From assembly GCA_951813285.1 (NCBI GenBank), contig OX638355.1:494501-558500 (forward strand): a stretch of DNA of 64,000 nucleotides. The letters run 5' to 3'. How positions within the stretch are numbered: the first letter of the stretch is position 1; each line of letters begins with the position of its first letter. Positions 59,511-64,000 of the stretch are shown here, in pieces. Below the pieces are notes generated by a model, which saw nothing but the letters and a program-made list of their open reading frames with translations, was not told the DNA's origin and did no database searches. The translations under genes were made by a program, and so were the position numbers. This DNA is from Terriglobia bacterium (GTDB lineage: Bacteria; Acidobacteriota; Terriglobia; Versatilivoradales; Versatilivoraceae).

Positions 59511-60746
59511 TCAGTTTGCTAGAGCCTGTGATTCGATCCGGCACGCTAGGTGCGCGGACTGGTTGACGACAGGGTCGCTGAGCAATCGCAGGACTTCGGA
59601 CCGGTTCCATAGGCGGTAGTCGGGACGTCGCCGTGCGCGGGGAAGTATCCACCGTTCGAGCGCGAGGTCGGCGACCTGCTGCGCTGTAAGAAGGGCTGAA
59701 AGGTCGGGGCGACCCTTTCCATTGCGCAAGATCGTCGCGGCGTTCGATGCGAGATTGCAGATGAAAACCTGGCGTCGGACACCATGCCGCAGCAGGTCAC
59801 CTCTGAATCCGAGCGCCTTGAGCGCGGCGCGCGTGGTGCGTAGGCGCCAGTTCGGGCCCTGACCGAAACGGTGCTGGTCTGCGTATTGATGGCCGATGCT
59901 GCGCAGATAGCCGCGCAACTCGAGAAAGAGGTTATCTGAGATGTGAAAGTGGCCCCAGCCGCGGGTGTATCCGATGGGTTCGAAGTAGCGCACGCCGCCA
60001 AGCTTCAAGCGGTTGTAGACGGAGGACCGCCCCATCGATGAGGAAGTGGTAACGGCGAGGAGTCGAGCCTTTTTCGCCTTGCCGGAGATAATGCCGGACG
60101 TGTTGCCGTAAGTGCGGCTGAACTCGTTGTAGACCTCCCGTGAGCGAATGAGGCAGGCGACCATTTTGCCGCCCAATAAGGCGTTGTAGGGTGGCAGAGC
60201 ACCGAGGATGTATGCGTCCATAACATTGACCAAGCGCTCTCGCCGGTCGTCGACACCCCACTCGATGAGCGTGTCGCGGACTGAAAGATTGAACACCGGA
60301 TCTCCAATTGCGATCAAGCCCAAGAGTTTGTCGTTGTGGGCATCCCAGACGACGTAGCGGAGACGCCGACCGAACCCATTGGAGACCGGCACGGACCAGG
60401 TGAGCGCGGCTAGGCGAAACAAGTCCCCCTGCCAAGTTCCAGCGTACACACGCTCAAGTTTGGGCCGGATGGCATCGGGGCTTACTTCCTGTCCGGAAGC
60501 GAAGTGGGGCAATAGCGCCTCGGCACGGCGTATCAAGAAATTCGAACTAGCCGAGAGGCGCTCGGTTCGTTGGGGGCTATGAAAACTCCGAACAAGGTCT
60601 TTGTCATGGCCATCGATCTCAAGGGTGCCGTCAGCCGACCTGTAGAATCCGAGCGAGCGGAGTTGGCGTCTGACTTTGCGTCGGAGCGAAGCCTCTCGGG
60701 ACGAGATGGAGATTACTTGCTTGTTGGATTTGTTCGACTGCCCCAC
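59511..60746 (-). CDS. druA: Druantia anti-phage protein DruA (DUF4338)
   Basis: A 411-aa protein with a DUF4338 domain. Landmarks in order: GRRLRYVVWDAHNDKLLGLI, AIGDPVFNLSVRDTLIEWGV, VNVMDAYILGALPPYNALLG, GIISGKAKKARLLAVTTSSS, MGRSSVYNRLKLGGVRYFEP, GWGHFHISDNLFLELRGYL, GPNWRLRTTRAALKALGFRG and DLLRHGVRRQVFICNL. This block is diagnostic of DruA. It is the first gene of the four-gene operon. The DNA-binding-like Ser/Arg-rich N-terminus (SREASLRRKVRRQLRSLGFY) is typical. The biochemical role of DruA is not established. Confidence 0.88.
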   Translation of the reverse strand: MGQSNKSNKQVISISSREASLRRKVRRQLRSLGFYRSADGTLEIDGHDKDLVRSFHSPQRTERLSASSNFLIRRAEALLPHFASGQEVSPDAIRPKLERVYAGTWQGDLFRLAALTWSVPVSNGFGRRLRYVVWDAHNDKLLGLIAIGDPVFNLSVRDTLIEWGVDDRRERLVNVMDAYILGALPPYNALLGGKMVACLIRSREVYNEFSRTYGNTSGIISGKAKKARLLAVTTSSSMGRSSVYNRLKLGGVRYFEPIGYTRGWGHFHISDNLFLELRGYLRSIGHQYADQHRFGQGPNWRLRTTRAALKALGFRGDLLRHGVRRQVFICNLASNAATILRNGKGRPDLSALLTAQQVADLALERWILPRARRRPDYRLWNRSEVLRLLSDPVVNQSAHLACRIESQALAN

Positions 60747-60851
60747 GACCGACCTGCTTTACTAACGGTTAGGCGACAATGATCCTGTCGCCATAGTGTT
60801 CTAAGGTGACCGGCGGACGGTGCGGCAGGGAGCCTGTCGCGTTGTTCGGCA

Positions 60852-61286
60852 TCAGCATGGACCGATCGACCAAGGATCGATCACACTCACGTCCGCACCT
60901 TCGAAATCCCGTACGTTGCGGGTGACCAGAATAGCGGCCCTGGAGCGGCATATGGCAGCAATCTGGCAGTCGGCCTCGCCAATGGGCCGGCCCGCATGGC
61001 GGCGGCCCGCAGCAATTCTTGCATAGGCTCGGGCCGCAGCGCTATCGAACGGCAGAATCCGTTCACCGAATCCCAGGTCGAGCCACCGGCTCATGGCAGC
61101 TTCTAGCTCATCTTTCCGCCGACCAGCCGGAGCGATGGCGACGCCGTAGCGCAGTTCGGCTTCGCTGACCGCCGTCAGGAACATGTCCTCCGCGTCCCGC
61201 TCCGCAATCCATGCCGCGACTGAGGCCGTCGGCGCCGGGCGCATGAGTTCGGACGCAACATTCGTGTCAATGACGTACATCCGCAC
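60852..61286 (-). CDS. vapC: PIN-domain toxin (VapC/FitB-like)
   Basis: A 144-aa PIN-domain ribonuclease with its acidic residues in place: Asp7 (YVIDTNV), Glu42/Glu44 (SEAELRYG), Asp106 (IGEADCQIAA) and Asp127 (TRNVRDFEG). It starts 3 bp after the antitoxin stop, the usual antitoxin-toxin order. The family cleaves RNA, often tRNA, when the antitoxin is lost. Its place beside the Druantia operon suggests island stabilisation or backup abortive defence. It is upstream of and on the same strand as druA, 105 bp away. Confidence 0.9.
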   Translation of the reverse strand: MRMYVIDTNVASELMRPAPTASVAAWIAERDAEDMFLTAVSEAELRYGVAIAPAGRRKDELEAAMSRWLDLGFGERILPFDSAAARAYARIAAGRRHAGRPIGEADCQIAAICRSRAAILVTRNVRDFEGADVSVIDPWSIGPC

Positions 61287-61289
61287 GTC

Positions 61290-61535
61290 TCAGGAGAATT
61301 TCGGAGCTTCACGCATAGGGCCGCGCGGCGGAAGGTCAAGCTCGACACCGCCGAAGGGTGCGAAACACTCGCGGGTAAACTCCACCAGATTCCGTGGCCG
61401 GGGCCTCCCTTCGCTCACGGCCTCGCGCAGGATGATGCGCACCTCCTCCTCCATCGAACGGCTGTGCTCGGCAGCGCGGACGCGCAGGCGCGTCCTGACG
61501 TCATCATCGAGATTGCGGATGGTGATGCTCGCCAT
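61290..61535 (-). CDS. FitA-like ribbon-helix-helix antitoxin
   Basis: An 81-aa antitoxin; ATG 61535 has GGAGGATC upstream. The N-terminal Arc/FitA-type ribbon-helix-helix (MASITIRNLDDDVRTRLRVR, then AAEHSRSMEEEVRIILREAV) binds DNA. The C-terminal ~30 residues (APFGGVELDLPPRGPMREAP) are the extended toxin-wrapping tail. It is expected to repress its own operon with VapC. Confidence 0.9.
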   Translation of the reverse strand: MASITIRNLDDDVRTRLRVRAAEHSRSMEEEVRIILREAVSEGRPRPRNLVEFTRECFAPFGGVELDLPPRGPMREAPKFS

Positions 61536-61592
61536 TGGTCGATCCTCCGCATGGTTCGAAAGCGTCAATGCTACCGCACGCTTGCAGTGCAA

Positions 61593-62196
61593 TCAACGAC
61601 GCACGGTTCGCACACACTTTCCGACGGCGTGGTGCTTGCAATGTAGCACATTTCATGTTGTCGTTGTCGCGTGTCTTGCAGCGCGTGCTGTCGAGCGAGC
61701 CGAAAAAGAATTTCGCAGTCGAGCGCAAGCGAGCGCACGTCTGTGCAGACGAATTGCGCAGATCAGCCTTGAAAGTCTGCCCTCTCAGAGGGTGGAGTGT
61801 TCGCCGCTGTGGTTCAGGCTTTGCCGGAATACCCGAATGGGCCAGGGGTTTTCCCGCGTCCTCACGACCTAAAATGGCGGGGAGATGCCCCGCGCGGCTC
61901 CTCCTCTCGTTCGGCACGATCTCGGGATGACAATTGCACACCAAATTCCGCCCTTTTTCGTCCCTGATTCAGGTTCACTCCCTCTTAGCGACCCCAGTGG
62001 GATGGCCATCGAGCCTGCCAGGAGGCCGGCGATGGGAACAGCGGAGAAACAGCGGGCCGCAGTTGACCGACTGGCCACGACCAGCACGCCTAGGCGGTGC
62101 GCATAACCCGAGATTTCCGCTTCGCCGTATGCGCAGGCTGCCACGCCACTTGATTGCCTCAGACTCAGGGTTGATACTTGGCTGACCTGTCCGCTA
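61593..62196. other. Relic-filled stretch without an intact gene
   Basis: At 61783-61845 a forward frame reads LSEGGVFAAVVQALPEYP, related to relic block B. A GCGGGG/CCCCGC hairpin lies near 61872-61888. Around 62100-62175 the DNA aligns, with gaps, to the truncated integrase at 49.8 kb and shares GACTCAGGGTTGA with it. No complete reading frame is supported. Confidence 0.5.
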
Positions 62197-62334
62197 GTAA
62201 CTGTTCGGTAGAGCCGTGATGGCTTGGACCCGGACGAGGTTGGAGGTGCGTGCAATCACAGGCGATCCATCGGTTCTGCTCGCTGTGCCTCCCCCGGACG
62301 GCGGATGGACTCCACGGCCTGACCGAACAGTTAC
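62197..62334. repeat. Element with IS66-like inverted ends, 138 bp
   Basis: Bounded by GTAACTGTTCGGTA (62197-62210) and TGACCGAACAGTTAC (62320-62334). It abuts the next element with 7 bp between them. No clean target duplication seen. Confidence 0.5.
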
Positions 62335-62341
62335 CGTCCAC

Positions 62342-62664
62342 GTAACTGTTCGGTCAAGCTGTGGGCTCGACCTCCTGCGGGTTTGTCCTCTATGCCAACC
62401 GAGCGACCGACGAAGCGTCCCCCTTCCACCTCCATCGGACTGGGGGCAGAGAGCGGAGATGAAACCCGTGGAGTCGGTCCGATATGGTCGGTTCGCCAGC
62501 CGTGTAGAGGGGTTTCGTGGCTGGCGAGCACTCTCGGCTGGCCTGTCCTGGGGGGGGCAGCCGCTACGATGGCGGCTCAGCGGCGACACCGACGCAATGT
62601 GGCTTGATCGCTACGGGGAGGATGCCGGTCCGACCGGTCTTCCACACCTTGACCGAACAGGTAC
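62342..62664. mobile_element. 323-bp IS66-like MITE with 8-bp target duplication
   Basis: Inverted ends GTAACTGTTCGGTCA (62342-62356) and TGACCGAACAGGTAC (62650-62664). The 8 bp on each side are identical: CCGTCCAC at 62334-62341 and at 62665-62672. GTAA-starting ends and 8-bp duplications are the hallmark of IS66-family transposition. There is no transposase inside, so this is a non-autonomous derivative. Confidence 0.75.
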
Positions 62665-62698
62665 CCGTCCACCAACGTCCCGGAGGGTCCAGTGGATT
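62663..62698 (+). repeat. 36-bp direct repeat bracketing the defence module, right copy
   Basis: ACCCGTCCACCAACGTCCCG and the following GAGGGTCCAGTGGATT, matching 49947-49982. About 90 bp separate it from the right att core; that remainder is AT-rich with no gene. Confidence 0.7.
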
Positions 62699-62791
62699 CC
62701 TTTTCCAAAAGAGGGACATAATGAGGGAACTGTAATCTGCGTATCCTTAGTAACCTCCGTGTAAATAACGAGTTACAGTATTTAGATTATG

Positions 62792-62801
62792 GTCGGTGAC
62801 G
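62792..62801. other. Right attachment core (attR)
   Basis: GTCGGTGACG, identical to 44568-44577. On the minus strand it encodes the last host codons (VTD of RFVTD). Beyond it the frame runs into the island for 15 codons and stops at 62747. Confidence 0.7.
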
Positions 62802-63759
62802 AAGCGCACCAGGGCGTGGTGCAACCGCTGCGAGTAATACTTCCCCCGCTTCCCCTCGATCAGGGCAATCCTCGGGCTTGCGTAGACAAAGGCCTCCTCG
62901 GAGATCACAACCGTCCTGTCGCTCCCCGAACCTCCTGTAATCCGAATGTCGTTTTCGACATGCTCGGAGGTGATCAGCCACCGGCTCGGCCGGCGCGAAT
63001 CCGCTTCGAACGACAGCCGGTCGTCCTGCGGAATGGTCTTCATCGTCTCCAGCAGGCGATAGGCGTGCTCCTGGGTCCAACTGCCGCTGTCGCTGTCCAC
63101 CAGCAGGATGCTTAGTTGCGGTTCAGCCGAATGGCCGACGAGCTGTCGCTCACCTCGATCGGCTCTCCAAGGAACTCCACTTCCAAGGGTTGATTGACGT
63201 GAGCCGAGTAGTCGTAGCCGGCCGTGCTTTGATCTTCCTCCCAGTGAAAGACGAAGGTGTGCGGATCCAGGAGCGCCAGCACGTATTGCCGGTCGATCTC
63301 ACCGGGCGGAGGCGAGGTGATTACACCGCCTCGGAGACGGAAGGGCCTGGCGGGCGGGCCCCGGTAGCCCGGTTTACGAACCTTGACCTCGTATTTGCCA
63401 TCCGGCAGTCCCATGAAGACAAATCCGCCATCGGGACCCGGGACAGCCCTTTCCAGACTCTGGTAGCCGCAGGAAAGCAGTACCTCCACATCGTCAAACA
63501 CCCCCGGTCCCTCAACCCCGGAGACATGGCCCATGTAGACTCCCGTGCCGGTGCTGCTGTCACTGCAACCGATCCTGCCGTCGCCGGTGTCGCTGCCCGG
63601 GATGCCGCGGATTCTGTCATACTGCCGCTGTCGGTGATCGAGGTCTGAGACTTGGCCCAGAAGGAATCGGTTGCTGTTGCCGCCAACGGCTCCAGCCGCG
63701 ACCAGTGCAACGATCACAAGGCGAACGACGCGGCAAACCTTCGATTTCGTGAGATTCAT
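62792..63759 (-). pseudogene. 5' part of the island-split gene for a secreted protein
   Basis: It starts at ATG 63759 with a signal peptide (LVIVALVAAGAVGG). A carboxypeptidase-regulatory-like beta-sandwich follows (GVFDDVEVLLSCGYQSLERA, GFVFMGLPDGKYEVKVRKPG). That frame ends SSSAIRLNRN at TAA 63112. The following coding (LLVDSDSGSWTQEHAYRLLE, then ALIEGKRGKYYSQRLHHALV-RFVTD) is in another frame, so either there is a single-base frameshift near 63115 or two adjacent genes. The second segment ends at the att core and would continue in phase into the 3' part at 44577. The combined protein would be about 940 aa. Confidence 0.7.
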
Positions 63760-64000
63760 CGTTCTGTGCGGCATCTCTGCCGGCGAGGAGCAAACTGAGG
63801 CCGAGTCCAGGTCAGGCTCAGGTCTGTGACCCTCCCTGGTCGAGCATGCATCACGGACGATTGGGAGCCTCATGTTCGTCTCGCCTCAAGATGACTCAGC
63901 GGAGTGAGAATCAGGCGCCGGGCCGTGCGAATCTCGCGCCGAGATGTGGCTGAGCCCGACTGCCCATGGATCGCCGGGACACTATCAAAATTCAGTGACA
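63760..64000. other. Non-coding end of window
   Basis: The 241 bp upstream of ATG 63759 show no convincing reading frame on either strand and no clear promoter. They probably hold the 5' control region of the split gene. Confidence 0.4.

Larger units (their letters stand above)
44578..62791. mobile_element. 18.2-kb integrative genomic island carrying a Druantia-like system
   Basis: The island is bounded by the 10-bp direct repeat GTCGGTGACG and inserted into the coding sequence of a large secreted-protein gene. Contents, left to right: tyrosine integrase, inverted relic block A, RHH-type relic, small membrane protein, RepA-like relic, hairpin, relic block B, second RHH-type relic, truncated integrase, Druantia-like operon, VapBC-type pair, further relics and an IS66-like MITE. 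The mobility genes other than the integrase are broken, so it is probably fixed or dependent on help. Host genes on both sides are of the ordinary chromosomal type. Confidence 0.75.

Overview
This is a high-GC bacterial chromosome segment. Its gene content points to Acidobacteriota or a similar PVC/FCB-adjacent lineage: paired cytochrome c/DUF1549/DUF1553 and Tat-targeted DUF1501 proteins, SMP-30, M81 peptidase, DUF2961 (GH172) protein, and giant secreted Cache-containing proteins. The assignment is inferred from families only; there is no rRNA in the window, and I saw no tRNA.

Layout. 1-3.6 kb: MFS transporter tail, D-aminoacylase-like amidohydrolase, SMP-30 lipoprotein, secreted cadherin-like protein. 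3.8-9.2 kb: three related genes (one a fragment) for secreted proteins; two of them share a 1,036-bp block in which I saw no differences. 9.4-13.9 kb: a PSD1-type cytochrome and its DUF1501 partner. 15-22.4 kb: a forward catabolic run (SDR, VOC, RraA-like, GH172-like, nitrilase, PQQ-type sugar dehydrogenase fused to a cytochrome, 5-alpha-reductase-like). 22.4-24.3 kb: transposase relic, then nfeD-qmcA. 24.5-30.8 kb: an orphan promoter with a Fur-like box, then a PPC-domain protein, a second DUF1549/DUF1553 protein, a glycine-zipper peptide and a second DUF1501 protein. 30.8-34.25 kb: a dense repeat field built from ~65-bp REP-like palindromes ending in GTTGTTTCA/TGAAACAAC. An IS110-family element and 77-bp deleted relatives sit exactly between these palindromes. 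34.3-42.5 kb: octaheme TPR cytochrome, TM-helix-repeat protein, M81 peptidase, Atg22-type MFS and AI-2E family transporter.

42.7-63.8 kb is the most informative part. One large minus-strand gene for a secreted HEKAH-motif protein is cut in two: its 5' part is at 62.8-63.76 kb and its 3' part at 42.7-44.6 kb. An 18.2-kb island separates them, bounded by a 10-bp direct repeat (GTCGGTGACG) that rejoins the two halves in the same codon phase. The island carries a tyrosine integrase at its left end, a graveyard of plasmid/ICE relics, and then an intact minus-strand operon that I read as a Druantia type I-like anti-phage system. The operon is druA (DUF4338), a 953-aa protein, a 360-aa protein and druE (1,855-aa DEAH helicase with DUF1998). 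A VapBC/FitAB toxin-antitoxin pair follows. The defence operon and toxin pair are bracketed by imperfect 36-bp direct repeats next to truncated integrase relics, and a 323-bp IS66-like MITE with a perfect 8-bp target duplication lies at the right end.

How it fits together: the host backbone is heterotrophic, with secreted and periplasmic oxidative and hydrolytic functions. The island is an acquired defence island whose mobility genes have largely decayed while the defence and toxin genes remain open.
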